From Solimonas sp. K1W22B-7 (GTDB taxonomy: Bacteria > Pseudomonadota > Gammaproteobacteria > Nevskiales > Nevskiaceae), in assembly GCF_003428335.1 (NCBI RefSeq), contig NZ_CP031704.1, positions 5,282,071 through 5,346,070 on the forward strand: a stretch of 64,000 bases of DNA, given 5' to 3'. Below are positions 48,867 through 57,958 of this stretch, piece by piece. The position numbers and the translations under genes are program-made. Under the pieces are notes generated by a model, which saw only the letters and a list, made by a program, of their open reading frames with translations, did no database searches and was not told the DNA's origin. The number at the start of each line of letters is the position of its first letter. Within the stretch, counting starts at the first letter, position 1.

Positions 48867-49901
48867 ATGACGGTGGACACGCTCTCGCTTCCGACGGTGC
48901 ACAACGCTTACGGGCTGCTGACGCTGCAGCTCGCGGCGAACCGTGGCATCGACCGCGAGCTGCTGCTCGAGGGCATCGGCATCAGCGCGGCGCTGCTGCA
49001 CAAGCCCGAGGGACGCATCACGCTGCGCCAGTGGGGCCGGCTGATCGCACGCACGCTCAAGCTCACCGGCCAGCCCGGCATCGGCTACGAGTTCGGCATG
49101 CGCAACAACCTGACCTCGCACGGCATCTTCGGCTACGGCCTGCTGAGCCGCGCGACGGTGCGCGAGGCCTTCGAGTTCGGCTCGCGCTTCCATCCGCTGA
49201 CCACCGTGGCCTGCGGCATGCGCCACTACGCGGACCGGGGCCAGGCGGTGCTGCAGCTGATCGAATGCGTGCCCTACGGCAGCGTGCGCCAGAGCGTCAT
49301 CGAGATGAGCCTGGTGAGCTGGTGGCACACGCTGGTGCAGAGCTTCGGCGGCATCCAGCCGCAATTCGAGATCTGGTTCGAATGGCCGGAGCCGGCCTAC
49401 TACGCGATGTATCGCGACCAACTGCCGCCGGTGCGCTTCGGCACCGGGGTGAATGAACTGCGCTGCCCCGCGGCGCTGCTGGACAAACCCTTGACGACCT
49501 CCAACCCCGTGACCGCGCCGCAGATCCTGGCGCAATGCGAACGCGAACTGAGCCTGCTGCAGCCCTCGGGCGACTGCCTGACGCGGGTGCGTGCCGCCCT
49601 GCTCAGCAAGCCCGGCGAGTACCCCGGCCTGGACGAAGTGGCCGAGCGGCTCTGCACCTCCTCGCGCACGCTCAAGCGCCGCCTGCAGCAGCAGGGCGCC
49701 AACTTCCAGCAGCTGCTCGACGAGGTGCGCCACCGCGAGGCGGTGCGCCTGCTGGAGAACCCGACGCTGAGCGTGGAGGAGATCGCCAACCGCGTCGGCT
49801 ACAGCAGCTCGGCCAATTTCACCCGCGCCTTCCGCAAGTGGGTGGGTAACACGCCGGGCGCCTTCCGCACCGAGATGCGGCGGCAGCAGCGCACCCAGTA
49901 A
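48867..49901 (+). CDS. AraC family transcriptional regulator 3
   Basis: 344 residues. Ligand-binding domain (IGYEFGMRNNLTSHGIFGYGLLSRATVREAF) and C-terminal HTH pair (VAERLCTSSRTLKRRLQQQG; IANRVGYSSSANFTRAFRKWVG). Start at 48867 (MTVDTLSLPTVHNAY) by alignment with the other two AraC proteins; 48855 is possible. It is tandem to AraC 2 and upstream of the S9 peptidase. It may share control of RoxA-like copy 5 or regulate the peptidase, which begins 80 bases later on the same strand. Confidence 0.9.
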   Translation: MTVDTLSLPTVHNAYGLLTLQLAANRGIDRELLLEGIGISAALLHKPEGRITLRQWGRLIARTLKLTGQPGIGYEFGMRNNLTSHGIFGYGLLSRATVREAFEFGSRFHPLTTVACGMRHYADRGQAVLQLIECVPYGSVRQSVIEMSLVSWWHTLVQSFGGIQPQFEIWFEWPEPAYYAMYRDQLPPVRFGTGVNELRCPAALLDKPLTTSNPVTAPQILAQCERELSLLQPSGDCLTRVRAALLSKPGEYPGLDEVAERLCTSSRTLKRRLQQQGANFQQLLDEVRHREAVRLLENPTLSVEEIANRVGYSSSANFTRAFRKWVGNTPGAFRTEMRRQQRTQ

Positions 49902-49980
49902 GCCGCACCGCGCCCGCGCGGATGAGCGCGGCCCCTGAACCATGGGATGATCGGGGCATGTTCCTGCCACCGGTGTCGCC

Positions 49981-52083
49981 ATGCTCCGTGTCCTTGCCGC
50001 CGGCCTGCTGGCCGGCTTCACCTGTGTTTGCTCCGCGCAGGAGCCCGCCTTGAGCGACGACCCCTACCTCTGGCTCGAGGATGTCGGCGGCGAGCGGGCG
50101 CTGGACTGGGTGCGCGGGCAGAACGCGCACAGCCTGGGCGAACTGCAGGCCGACCCGTCCTATGCGCCGCTGCGCCGCGACCTGCTGGCGATCCTGGATT
50201 CCGACGCCCGCATTCCCGACGTCCACCAGATGGGCGGCCACTGGTACAACTTCTGGAAGGACGCCGCCCATCCGCGCGGCATCTGGCGCCGCACCACGCC
50301 GGCGGAATACCGCAGGGCCCGGCCGCGCTGGGAAACCCTGCTGGACCTGGACGCACTGAACCGCGCCGAGAACGAGAACTGGGTCTGGCATGGCGCCGAG
50401 TGCCTGCGCCCCGCGCCCGGCCAGTCCTGGGAGCGTTGCCTGGTGGCCCTGTCGCGCGGCGGCAGCGACGCCGACGTGACTCGCGAGTTCAGCCTGGTCA
50501 CCAAGGGCTTCGTCGCCGACGGCTTCCAGCGGCCCGAGGCCAAGGGCGCGCTGTCCTGGATCGACCGCGACAACGTCTATGTCTACAGCGACTTCGGCCC
50601 CGGCTCGCTGACCGAGTCCGGCTACCCGCGCGTGGTCAAGCAATGGCGCCGCGGCACGCCGATGAGCGATGCGACGATCGTCTACGAGGGTAAAGGCTCC
50701 GATCTCTACATCGCCGCCCGCCACGACGACTCGCCGGGCTACGAGCGCGACTACGTGATCCGCTCGCTGGCCTTCTACAACGAGGAGCTGTACCTGCGCG
50801 GTGCCGACGGCGCGCTGACGAAGCTGGACGTGCCGAACTCGGCGGACAAGACCATCGCGCGCGAGTGGCTGCTGCTGCAGCTGCGCGAGCCCTGGACCGC
50901 CGGTGGCCGCGACTACACGGCCGGCTCGCTGCTGGCGATCCGCTTCGAGGCCTTCATGGCCGGCAAGCGCGGGTTCACGCTGCTGTTCGAGCCCGACGCG
51001 CACAGCTCGCTGGCCGGCATCAGCTGGACCCGCGGCCATTTGCTGCTCAACGTGCTGCAGGACGTCAAGAACCGGCTGTTCGTGCTGACCCCGGCAGACG
51101 GCGCGTGGCCGCGCGAGCCGCTGGCCGGCGCCCCGACCATCGGCACGGTGATGGTGGAGGGCGTCGACCCGGACGAGTCCGACGATTACTTCATGATCGC
51201 CACCGGCTACCTCACGCCGAGCACGCTGTACCACGCCGCGATAGGACAGAAGCCCAAGGCGCTGAAGGCGGCGCCCGCCTTCTTCGACGCCAAAGGCCTG
51301 CAGGTGCAGCAGCACTTCGCCCGCAGCCGCGACGGCACCCAGGTGCCTTACTTCCTGGTGTCGCGCAGGAAGCTGACGCGGGACGGCAGCAACCCGACGC
51401 TGCTCTACGGCTATGGCGGTTTCGAGGTGTCGCTGACGCCGGCCTACAGTGCCGGTGTCGGCCGCGGCTGGCTGACGCAGGGCGGCGTCTACGTGGTGGC
51501 CAACATCCGCGGCGGCGGCGAGTACGGCCCGCGCTGGCACCAGGCCGCGCTGAAGCAGAACCGCCTGCGCGCCTACGAGGACTTCGCCGCGGTGGCGCAG
51601 GACCTCGTCGCCCGCAGGATCACCTCGCCGAAGCACCTGGGCATCCAGGGCGGCAGCAACGGCGGCCTGCTGGTGGGCAACATGCTGGTGCAGTATCCGC
51701 AGCTGCTCGGCGCGGTGGTCTGCCAGGTGCCGCTGCTGGACATGCGCCGCTACCACAAGCTGCTGGCCGGGGCCTCGTGGATGGCCGAGTACGGCGACCC
51801 CGACGATCCCGCGCAGTGGGATTACATCCGCGGCTTCTCGCCCTACCAGGCGCTGCGCAAGGACGCGAAGCTTCCGCCGGTGCTGTTCATGACCTCCACC
51901 CGCGACGACCGCGTCCACCCGGGCCACGCCCGCAAGATGATGGCGCGCATGCTGGAGCAGGAGCACCCGGCGCTGTACTACGAGAACATCGAGGGCGGCC
52001 ATGGCGGCGCGGCGGACAATGCGCAGCTGGCGACGATGCAGGCGCTGGCCTACACCTTCCTGCGGCGGCAGCTGATGCGCTGA
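49981..52083 (+). CDS. Prolyl oligopeptidase family (S9) peptidase, exported
   Basis: 700 residues. Signal peptide MLRVLAAGLLAGFTCVCSAQ, an N-terminal seven-bladed propeller beginning DDPYLWLEDVGGERALDWV, and a C-terminal alpha/beta hydrolase. Catalytic triad visible: Ser559 in GIQGGSNGGLL, Asp642 in STRDDRVHP, His674 in EGGHGG. It cleaves short peptides after proline or a related residue in the periplasm or outside. It follows AraC 3 on the same strand and precedes the cytolysin-like gene by 322 bases. Confidence 0.92.
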   Translation: MLRVLAAGLLAGFTCVCSAQEPALSDDPYLWLEDVGGERALDWVRGQNAHSLGELQADPSYAPLRRDLLAILDSDARIPDVHQMGGHWYNFWKDAAHPRGIWRRTTPAEYRRARPRWETLLDLDALNRAENENWVWHGAECLRPAPGQSWERCLVALSRGGSDADVTREFSLVTKGFVADGFQRPEAKGALSWIDRDNVYVYSDFGPGSLTESGYPRVVKQWRRGTPMSDATIVYEGKGSDLYIAARHDDSPGYERDYVIRSLAFYNEELYLRGADGALTKLDVPNSADKTIAREWLLLQLREPWTAGGRDYTAGSLLAIRFEAFMAGKRGFTLLFEPDAHSSLAGISWTRGHLLLNVLQDVKNRLFVLTPADGAWPREPLAGAPTIGTVMVEGVDPDESDDYFMIATGYLTPSTLYHAAIGQKPKALKAAPAFFDAKGLQVQQHFARSRDGTQVPYFLVSRRKLTRDGSNPTLLYGYGGFEVSLTPAYSAGVGRGWLTQGGVYVVANIRGGGEYGPRWHQAALKQNRLRAYEDFAAVAQDLVARRITSPKHLGIQGGSNGGLLVGNMLVQYPQLLGAVVCQVPLLDMRRYHKLLAGASWMAEYGDPDDPAQWDYIRGFSPYQALRKDAKLPPVLFMTSTRDDRVHPGHARKMMARMLEQEHPALYYENIEGGHGGAADNAQLATMQALAYTFLRRQLMR

Positions 52084-52405
52084 GGCGGGCGCTCGACTTG
52101 TCGGGAGTGCCGGGCACCGGGTGCCGGCACTCTCGCCATGCAATGCGCCCGCTTCCGAGACCTCCGTCCCAGGCCGCCGCCGATCGCCTCGCGGCCATGC
52201 CGGGCGAACTGTGATTCGCTGCCGTTTCTTCGGCACCAGTTTCCGAAACTGTGACTGCGTCCCGCGTTTGCGGCGACGACGCGGCAGAGCATGCGTCTCC
52301 ATCGGGATGCTGGCGGCAACGCGCAACGTCCGGCCGCGGCGAAGCGTCGCGCAACGGCCCTTGCGATGTCGGCGCATCACGTTGCCGTACCCAAGGAGAG
52401 TCACC
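52084..52405. promoter_or_regulatory. Intergenic region with hairpin and two palindromes upstream of the cytolysin-like gene
   Basis: No gene seen. 52105-52132 is a hairpin (GAGTGCCGG/CCGGCACTC) without a T-run, probably ending the peptidase message. 52204-52219 is GCGAActgtgaTTCGC and 52237-52251 is the perfect 7+1+7 palindrome CAGTTTCCGAAACTG. The latter two are candidate operators 155-200 bases upstream of the cytolysin-like start. Confidence 0.5.
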
Positions 52406-54073
52406 ATGCCGGAAGCAATCAACGTCAAGGCCGTCCGCATCAATCCCGCCCTGCTCAGGGCCACCGCGCGCCTGCGGCCGCAGGTCAAGTTCAAGTTCCA
52501 GGTTCCCAAGCGCGCCGAACTGTTCGCCGCGCCGGTCAAGCTGGCCCACGGCGGAACGGTCAACGTCACCGCGCTGCGCAATCCCACCGCCTCCAGCCGT
52601 ACGTCGCGCAAGAGCTCCGGCACCGGCAACCAGGGCGCCTGGGCCTGCAGCACGGCGAGCTACTCGATGGAGATCATCAGCCGCGAGGCGGCGGTGCTGA
52701 ATCCGAACTTCGCCAACATGTATCCGGGCGCGGTCTACGACTACAAGGAAATCGCCAACGGCAGCTACAAGCCGCTGCCCTACACGCGCAAGCCGATCTC
52801 GATCAACGTCGACGGCATGACCTTCGCCAAGGCGGCGATGACCGTGCCGCATCCCTCGCAGTCCACGATCCGCCAGGCCATCGCCACCATGAAGGGCAGC
52901 CAGAAGGCGCAGGGCGGCAGCCGCACCTTCGGCAGCTCCTTCGAGGTGCTGTCGGAGGAGGACCTGTTCATCCGCACCGGCGGTTCGGGCTACTTCCTGG
53001 GCTTCGGCGGCTCGCACCAGGTGGACTACAAGTCCAACCGCAAGTCCTACAAGTACTTCATCGACGTGGCGCAGACCTACTACACGATCGGCGTGGACGA
53101 CACCGTCAACGAGCCCTCCGACTTCTTCGTCACCAAGGCCGAGCAGCCCAGCAGCAAGGACGCGCTGGACGAGGCCAAGATCGATCCGAACTGGGTCTAC
53201 GTCGAGGACGTGGCCTACGGCCGCCTGCTGCAGGTGATGTTCGAGAGCGACGAAGACCTGGAGACCGTCGGCATCGACGTCAAGGCGCACGCCAACCTGC
53301 TGGTCGCCGGTGGCGAGGGCAGCCTCAGCTCCGACCAGCGCAGCATGCTCAGCCGCACCACGATCACGCTGGCGGCGATCGGCGGCAAGGCTGAGTACGC
53401 CGGCAAGCTGGTCAACAGCACGTTCGCCGACCTGCGCAGGCGCGTCGACGATTACTTCGGCGGCGCCAACGACGAGGTGCCCATCGCCTACAGCCTGCGC
53501 ACCCTGGACGGCTCGCTGGTGGGCACGAAGATGATGACCGAGTTCACCAGCCGCCAGTGCTCGCCGCTGGCCACCAAGTACAAGGTAACCTGGAAGAACG
53601 TGCGCTGCCTGCGCAGCGACGACCAGGACAGCAACAGCAACCCCGAGGACACCAAGCTGCTGGTGCGTATCCGTGCCTGGGACGGCAAGGGCAAGGACAT
53701 CGTCGACCAGGCCAAGATCAACCTGCCGATGCTGCAGATGCAGGAGGTGATGAAGGCCGCCGGCAAGGAGCTGTGGACCTTCGGCAAGGGCAACGAGGAC
53801 CATCCGGTGGAACTGGCGACCGGAGAGGTGCGCGACTTCTCGACCAACTACCTGGTCTTCCCGATCACCCCGGGCGACAAGAACGCCAAGATCGGCATCC
53901 GCGCCGACGTGCTGGAGTACGACGGCTTCGGCGACGTCGACGACAACTTCGCCGACGAGGCCAAGAGCTACACCGTCGCCGACGTCGGCAGCGGCAAGGA
54001 CGTGAAGCTGCTGTGCACCCACGATGACTCGCGCATCGAGTTCAACTTCCGCATCGAACCGATCTACGAGTAA
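52406..54073 (+). CDS. Cholesterol-dependent-cytolysin-like (thiol-activated cytolysin family) pore-forming protein
   Basis: 555 residues, ATG with AAGGAGAG site. Landmarks of CDC domains 1-3 appear in order: MYPGAVYDYKEI (105-116), TRKPISINVDGM (127-138), QTYYTIGVD (223-231), EPSDFF (236-241), VEDVAYGRLLQV (266-277), AAIGGKAEYAGKLVNSTFADLR (aligning with the VLGGDA block of CDCs, 323-344) and VPIAYSLRTLDGSLVG (358-373). The Trp-rich undecapeptide of domain 4 is absent. No signal peptide is visible. It probably forms beta-barrel pores in a target membrane; the receptor need not be cholesterol. CDC-like proteins are rare in Gram-negatives. Function inferred from fold only. Confidence 0.8.
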   Translation: MPEAINVKAVRINPALLRATARLRPQVKFKFQVPKRAELFAAPVKLAHGGTVNVTALRNPTASSRTSRKSSGTGNQGAWACSTASYSMEIISREAAVLNPNFANMYPGAVYDYKEIANGSYKPLPYTRKPISINVDGMTFAKAAMTVPHPSQSTIRQAIATMKGSQKAQGGSRTFGSSFEVLSEEDLFIRTGGSGYFLGFGGSHQVDYKSNRKSYKYFIDVAQTYYTIGVDDTVNEPSDFFVTKAEQPSSKDALDEAKIDPNWVYVEDVAYGRLLQVMFESDEDLETVGIDVKAHANLLVAGGEGSLSSDQRSMLSRTTITLAAIGGKAEYAGKLVNSTFADLRRRVDDYFGGANDEVPIAYSLRTLDGSLVGTKMMTEFTSRQCSPLATKYKVTWKNVRCLRSDDQDSNSNPEDTKLLVRIRAWDGKGKDIVDQAKINLPMLQMQEVMKAAGKELWTFGKGNEDHPVELATGEVRDFSTNYLVFPITPGDKNAKIGIRADVLEYDGFGDVDDNFADEAKSYTVADVGSGKDVKLLCTHDDSRIEFNFRIEPIYE

Positions 54074-54085
54074 ACCGTTTTGCCT

Positions 54086-54124
54086 GGCCCGGGCGGACAC
54101 GGATGTCCGCCCGGGCCTTTCTTT
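54086..54124 (+). terminator. Intrinsic terminator after the cytolysin-like gene
   Basis: A GGCCCGGGCGGACA / TGTCCGCCCGGGCC stem with a four-base loop followed by TTTCTTT, 12 bases after the stop. Isolates the cytolysin-like gene as its own transcription unit. Confidence 0.9.
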
Positions 54125-54287
54125 GCCTGCGCCACCGGGGGCGGAACGCACGGAATGCTGCGCTTTGCAGGGCCTGCCGGCCGGTTTCACGCCTTTCTCG
54201 CCGCGGCGTCACAAAAGCTTCGCAGAACCGTCACGGGCAGGTTACCGGCACGGCCTAGCCTGAGCACTGTATGAACGGAGTGAAGCC

Positions 54288-55424
54288 ATGCGTATTGCCT
54301 ATGGCGTAATGGGCTACGGACGCGGGCATGCGATGCGGACCATGTCCGTGCTGCCCGCGCTGATGCAGGAGCACGAGGTCACCGTCTTCGCCGGCGGCGA
54401 CGCCTACGACGTGCTGGCACCGCTGTTCCCGACGGTGCGCATCCCCACCATCGGCTACCGCTACAACCTGCACGGCAGCCACTCGCTGCCGCGCACCTTC
54501 AGCGAAAACCTCGCGCCGATGACCGACCTGCTGTTCGGCGGCCTGGGCATGGAGCAGATGGCGCGCGAGTTCCGCGAGCGTGGCATCGAGCTGGCGATCT
54601 CCGACTCCGAGGCCTGGACGCACCGCACCGCGCAGAAGCTGAAGATTCCGCGCATCAGCTTCGATCACGTCGGCATCATCGCCTACTGCAAGCCGCACTT
54701 CCCGCCGGACCTGTGGCTCACCGGCATGCGCGATGCCGTCGGCTACCGTTCGCTGATGGGCATTCCCGAGCGCATCCTGATCTCCAGCTTCTATCCCGCC
54801 GAGGGCAAGTACCCGGGCGTGAAGGTGATCGGCCCGATGCTGCGCGACGAGGCGCTGCGCACCAAGCCGACCCGCGGCGACTACCTGCTGTGCTACTTCA
54901 ACAAGGGCGAGCACCAGTTCCTGCCGCAGGTGGACCGCGCGCTGCGCCTGCTGGACCACCCGGTGGTGATCTACGGCACGCCCTATCGCGGCAAGGTCGA
55001 GAATCTCGACTTCCGCGCGCCCAGCAACGAATGGTTCCTGCACGACCTGGCGCATTGCCGCGCCGTGCTGTCCACCGCCGGCAATGTCCTGATCGGCGAG
55101 GCAATCCACTTCGGCAAGCCGATCCTGGCCATGCCCGAGGACGCCTTCGAGCAGCGCCTCAACGCCTACATGATCGAACGCATGGGTGTGGGCATGCGCG
55201 CCGAGATGAAGCGCCTGACGCCCAGCGACGTCGATCGCTTCATGGGCAACGACGAGTACTACCGCTCCAACATGGGCGAACATGCCCGCGACGGCCGCGC
55301 CGAGGCCATCGCCACGCTGCACCAGTACATCGAGGAGCTGGGTGGCTCCCGCTCCAAAAGCCGCGTGAAGAAGCGCGCCGCGGCCCGCCCGCGGGCGGGC
55401 AGGGTCCTGCAGCAGCCGGCCTGA
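54288..55424 (+). CDS. Glycosyltransferase, MJ1255/UGT-like family
   Basis: 378 residues. MRIAYGVMGYGRGHAMRTMSVL is the N-terminal Gly-rich loop with the GxGRGHxxR motif of MJ1255/VC2487-type, MurG-related glycosyltransferases. STAGNVLIGEAIHFGKPILAMPEDAFEQRLNA is the C-terminal nucleotide-sugar site. Cytoplasmic GT-B enzyme; donor and acceptor unknown, often lipid or cell-envelope glycosylation. A GGAG site precedes the ATG. The Arg/Lys-rich C-terminal tail (last 30 residues) could bind membrane or nucleic acid. Confidence 0.85.
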   Translation: MRIAYGVMGYGRGHAMRTMSVLPALMQEHEVTVFAGGDAYDVLAPLFPTVRIPTIGYRYNLHGSHSLPRTFSENLAPMTDLLFGGLGMEQMAREFRERGIELAISDSEAWTHRTAQKLKIPRISFDHVGIIAYCKPHFPPDLWLTGMRDAVGYRSLMGIPERILISSFYPAEGKYPGVKVIGPMLRDEALRTKPTRGDYLLCYFNKGEHQFLPQVDRALRLLDHPVVIYGTPYRGKVENLDFRAPSNEWFLHDLAHCRAVLSTAGNVLIGEAIHFGKPILAMPEDAFEQRLNAYMIERMGVGMRAEMKRLTPSDVDRFMGNDEYYRSNMGEHARDGRAEAIATLHQYIEELGGSRSKSRVKKRAAARPRAGRVLQQPA

Positions 55425-55452
55425 GCCCGGCCGCGGGGCAAGAAGAACAACG

Positions 55453-55540
55453 CAGTCCGCAAATGGACGCGAATGAACGCAAATCGCTGATTCTTCTTAT
55501 TCGCGTTTATTTGCGGCCATTTGCGGCCATTTGCGGACTG
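55453..55540. repeat. GTCCGCAAATGG inverted repeat
   Basis: CAGTCCGCAAATGG at the left pairs with CCATTTGCGGACTG at the right, with inner CGCGAATGAACGCAAAT / ATTTGCG units repeated. A dispersed-repeat type distinct from the REP and CCCTCTCCC families; it fills most of the gap between the glycosyltransferase and patatin genes. Confidence 0.75.
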
Positions 55541-55658
55541 AGCTTCTCTGTTCGCACAAGATCCGGCGCTTGGCACCGGAATTGCGTCGTTCCCCCCATA
55601 CGAGAATCCGCTCGGACGAGGGGAGAGGACCGATGCGCCAGCCGATCCGGGGGTCGCG

Positions 55659-56903
55659 ATGAGCGCGGCCGCCAAGAAGAAAGCACCCCGCCCTCCGAAG
55701 CCCCGGTCTGGCCCCCGCACCGGGCTGGTGCTGACCGCCGGCGGCGCGCGCGGTGCCTACCAGGCCGGCGTGCTCAAGCGCATCAGCGAACTGCCGCGCC
55801 TGCGCGGCAAGCCCCTGCCGTTCCCGATCATCACCGGCGCCTCCGCCGGCGCCATCAACGGTGCCGCGATGGCGTCCTATCACGGCGACTTCGGCTTGGG
55901 CGCCGAACTGCTGGCCAAGCTGTGGGCACAGCTCACCGTCACCGACGTGTTCCGTACCGACACCGCGGCGCTGGCGCGCGGCGCCGCCGACCTGGTGCTG
56001 GACATGGCCCTGGGCGGCCTCACCGGCGCCGGGCGCACGCAGGCGCTGGTGGACACGGCACCGCTGCAGGCCTTCCTCGGCCGCCACCTGCCGCTGGAGA
56101 ACATCGCCAAGGCGATCGACCGCGGCGGGCTGGAGGCGATCGCCGTCACCGCCACCGGCTACCACTCCGGCAAGGCCTTCACCTTCGTGCAGGGCCGGCC
56201 CGGCCGGCCGCTGTGGAACAAGAGCCGCCGCGTGGCGCTGGCGACGACACTGACGCTGGACCACATCCGCGCCTCGGCCTCGATCCCCATCGTGTTCCCG
56301 CCGGTGCCGCTGTCGGCCGGCGGCTCCACCGCCTGGTTCGGCGACGGCGCCCTGCGCCTGACCACGCCGCTGAGCCCGGCGATCCGCCTCGGCGCCGAGC
56401 GCCTGTTCGCGATCGGCGTGCGCTGCCAGGAATCGGCCGACAGCCTGCTGCGTTCTGAACTGTCCACCGCCGACGACGTGATCTCGGGCCTGAACCGCCC
56501 GCCGCTGGCGCAGATCTGCGGCGTGTTCATGAACGCGATCTTCCTGGATCACCTCGACGCCGACCTGGACCACCTCAAGCGCATGAACGAACTGGTGGCG
56601 GCCTACCAGCAGGCCGCGCGCGGCAAGGTCCAGGAGGGCGTGTCCGAGCCGATGCGCATCCTGCGGCCGCTGGTGATCTCGCCTTCGGCGGACATCGCCA
56701 TCATCGCCAAGACCCTGGCGCACCGCATGCCGCGCAGCATCCGCTACGTGCTCGACGGCCTGGGCACGCCCGACGCGCAGAGCGCCGACCTGACCAGCTA
56801 CCTGCTGTTCGACACCGCGTTCACGCGCGAGCTGATCTCGCTGGGCTATCGTGACGCGGCGCAACGCATCGACGAGATCGAAGATTTTTTGTTGGCCGAC
56901 TGA
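55659..56903 (+). CDS. Patatin-like phospholipase
   Basis: 414 residues, no signal peptide. Oxyanion hole LTAGGARGAYQAGVL, nucleophile elbow GASAG (Ser62) and catalytic Asp in FGDGALR (Asp229) make up the patatin dyad. It should hydrolyse acyl ester bonds of lipids. The first 20 residues are basic and Pro-rich. The C-terminal 120 residues contain AIFLDHLDADLDHLKRMNELV, typical of longer bacterial patatins. A single transcription unit judging by its spacing. Confidence 0.9.
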   Translation: MSAAAKKKAPRPPKPRSGPRTGLVLTAGGARGAYQAGVLKRISELPRLRGKPLPFPIITGASAGAINGAAMASYHGDFGLGAELLAKLWAQLTVTDVFRTDTAALARGAADLVLDMALGGLTGAGRTQALVDTAPLQAFLGRHLPLENIAKAIDRGGLEAIAVTATGYHSGKAFTFVQGRPGRPLWNKSRRVALATTLTLDHIRASASIPIVFPPVPLSAGGSTAWFGDGALRLTTPLSPAIRLGAERLFAIGVRCQESADSLLRSELSTADDVISGLNRPPLAQICGVFMNAIFLDHLDADLDHLKRMNELVAAYQQAARGKVQEGVSEPMRILRPLVISPSADIAIIAKTLAHRMPRSIRYVLDGLGTPDAQSADLTSYLLFDTAFTRELISLGYRDAAQRIDEIEDFLLAD

Positions 56904-57050
56904 GAACTGCATCCACTTGTCTGCAACGCAATGCCGCTAATCTGCCGCCGCGGTAGAGGGTGCTGCGCACGGGCAGCGGGGGAGAAAGTTGGCCCGGTTC
57001 ATGCTCCATCCCTACCGGGTTGTTTCGCCTTGAGCCAAAGGATTACCCCC

Positions 57051-57236
57051 GTGTTAGACAAGATTGCACTCCCCCTGACCATTTGCACCCTGTTGCTGAT
57101 CGGCGTCGCCGGAATGGTGGCCGGTCTGTTCTACCTTGGATCGGCCACCGGCATGGTGCTGATGCTGTTCGGCTTCCTGGTGGGCGTCAGCTCGCTGGTG
57201 GTGCTGGGCTTCTTCGGCCGGGCGAACTTCGGCTGA
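57051..57236 (+). CDS. Small two-span membrane protein
   Basis: 61 residues from GTG at 57051 (AAAGGA nine bases upstream): LDKIALPLTICTLLLIGVAGMVAGLFYLG, then GMVLMLFGFLVGVSSLVVLGFFG, two hydrophobic spans with few charged residues. No family recognised. Convergent with the glutamine amidotransferase gene. Confidence 0.6.
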   Translation: MLDKIALPLTICTLLLIGVAGMVAGLFYLGSATGMVLMLFGFLVGVSSLVVLGFFGRANFG

Positions 57237-57251
57237 ACCCCAGGCAGGGGT

Positions 57252-57935
57252 CTACTCTACAAACCCCTGCAGCAGCTGCAGCATCAGGCGGTTGTTGCCG
57301 GCGAAGTGATCCAGCTGCGCCATGATCTGCTCCGGCGCCTGCACGTAGCGCGCCGGTGCCGGCCGCTCATGCTCGAACCATTCGCGAGCATTGGCGGCGG
57401 TCACCTCCAGGTGGAACTGGATCGCCGCGATGCGGCCGTCCACTTCGTAGGCCTGGTTGGCGCAGGCCTCGGAGGACATCAGCGTCTGTGCGCCCGGCGG
57501 CAGGGCGAAGGTATCGCCGTGCCAGTGGAAGGCGGTGAAGCGTGGCGGAAAGCCGCCGAAGAACTTCGAGCGGCGCCCGGCCTCGCTCAACTCCAGGTCG
57601 AACCAGCCGACCTCGCTGTGGGCATTGCGCGTCACCGGCCCGCCGAGCACATCGGCGATCAGCTGCGAGCCCAGGCAGATGCCCAGCAGCTTCTTGCCGG
57701 AGTTCACCGCCTGGCGGATCAACGCCTTCTCCGCACGCAGCCAGGGATGTGCGTCGTGCTCGTAGATGTTCATCGGGCCACCCATCACGATCAGCCAGTC
57801 GAAGCTGTCGGCGGAAGGCGGCGTCTCGCCCTGCTGCAGGCGGGTGCAGCTGACGGTGTCGCCACGCTGCGCCAGCCAGGGGGCGATGCAGCCCAGGTCC
57901 TCGAAGTCGGCGTGCTGCAGCCAGTGGACGCGCAT
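57252..57935 (-). CDS. Class I glutamine amidotransferase (GMP synthase-like)
   Basis: 227 residues. Catalytic triad: Cys87 in LGICLGSQLIA, His174 and Glu176 in IQFHLEV; WLIVMGGPMNIYE is the oxyanion-strand motif. A stand-alone GATase1 of the YfeJ/gamma-glutamyl-hydrolase-like type, typically releasing ammonia for an unidentified partner or hydrolysing gamma-glutamyl amides. No synthase subunit is adjacent. Confidence 0.88.
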   Translation of the reverse strand: MRVHWLQHADFEDLGCIAPWLAQRGDTVSCTRLQQGETPPSADSFDWLIVMGGPMNIYEHDAHPWLRAEKALIRQAVNSGKKLLGICLGSQLIADVLGGPVTRNAHSEVGWFDLELSEAGRRSKFFGGFPPRFTAFHWHGDTFALPPGAQTLMSSEACANQAYEVDGRIAAIQFHLEVTAANAREWFEHERPAPARYVQAPEQIMAQLDHFAGNNRLMLQLLQGFVE

Positions 57936-57958
57936 GGGGCATCAACTCGGGTAAATAG

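Noticed and set aside
47664-50021. Long minus-strand frame opposite AraC 2 and AraC 3
   Set aside because: Low-complexity antisense product crossing two real genes with recognisable HTH domains.
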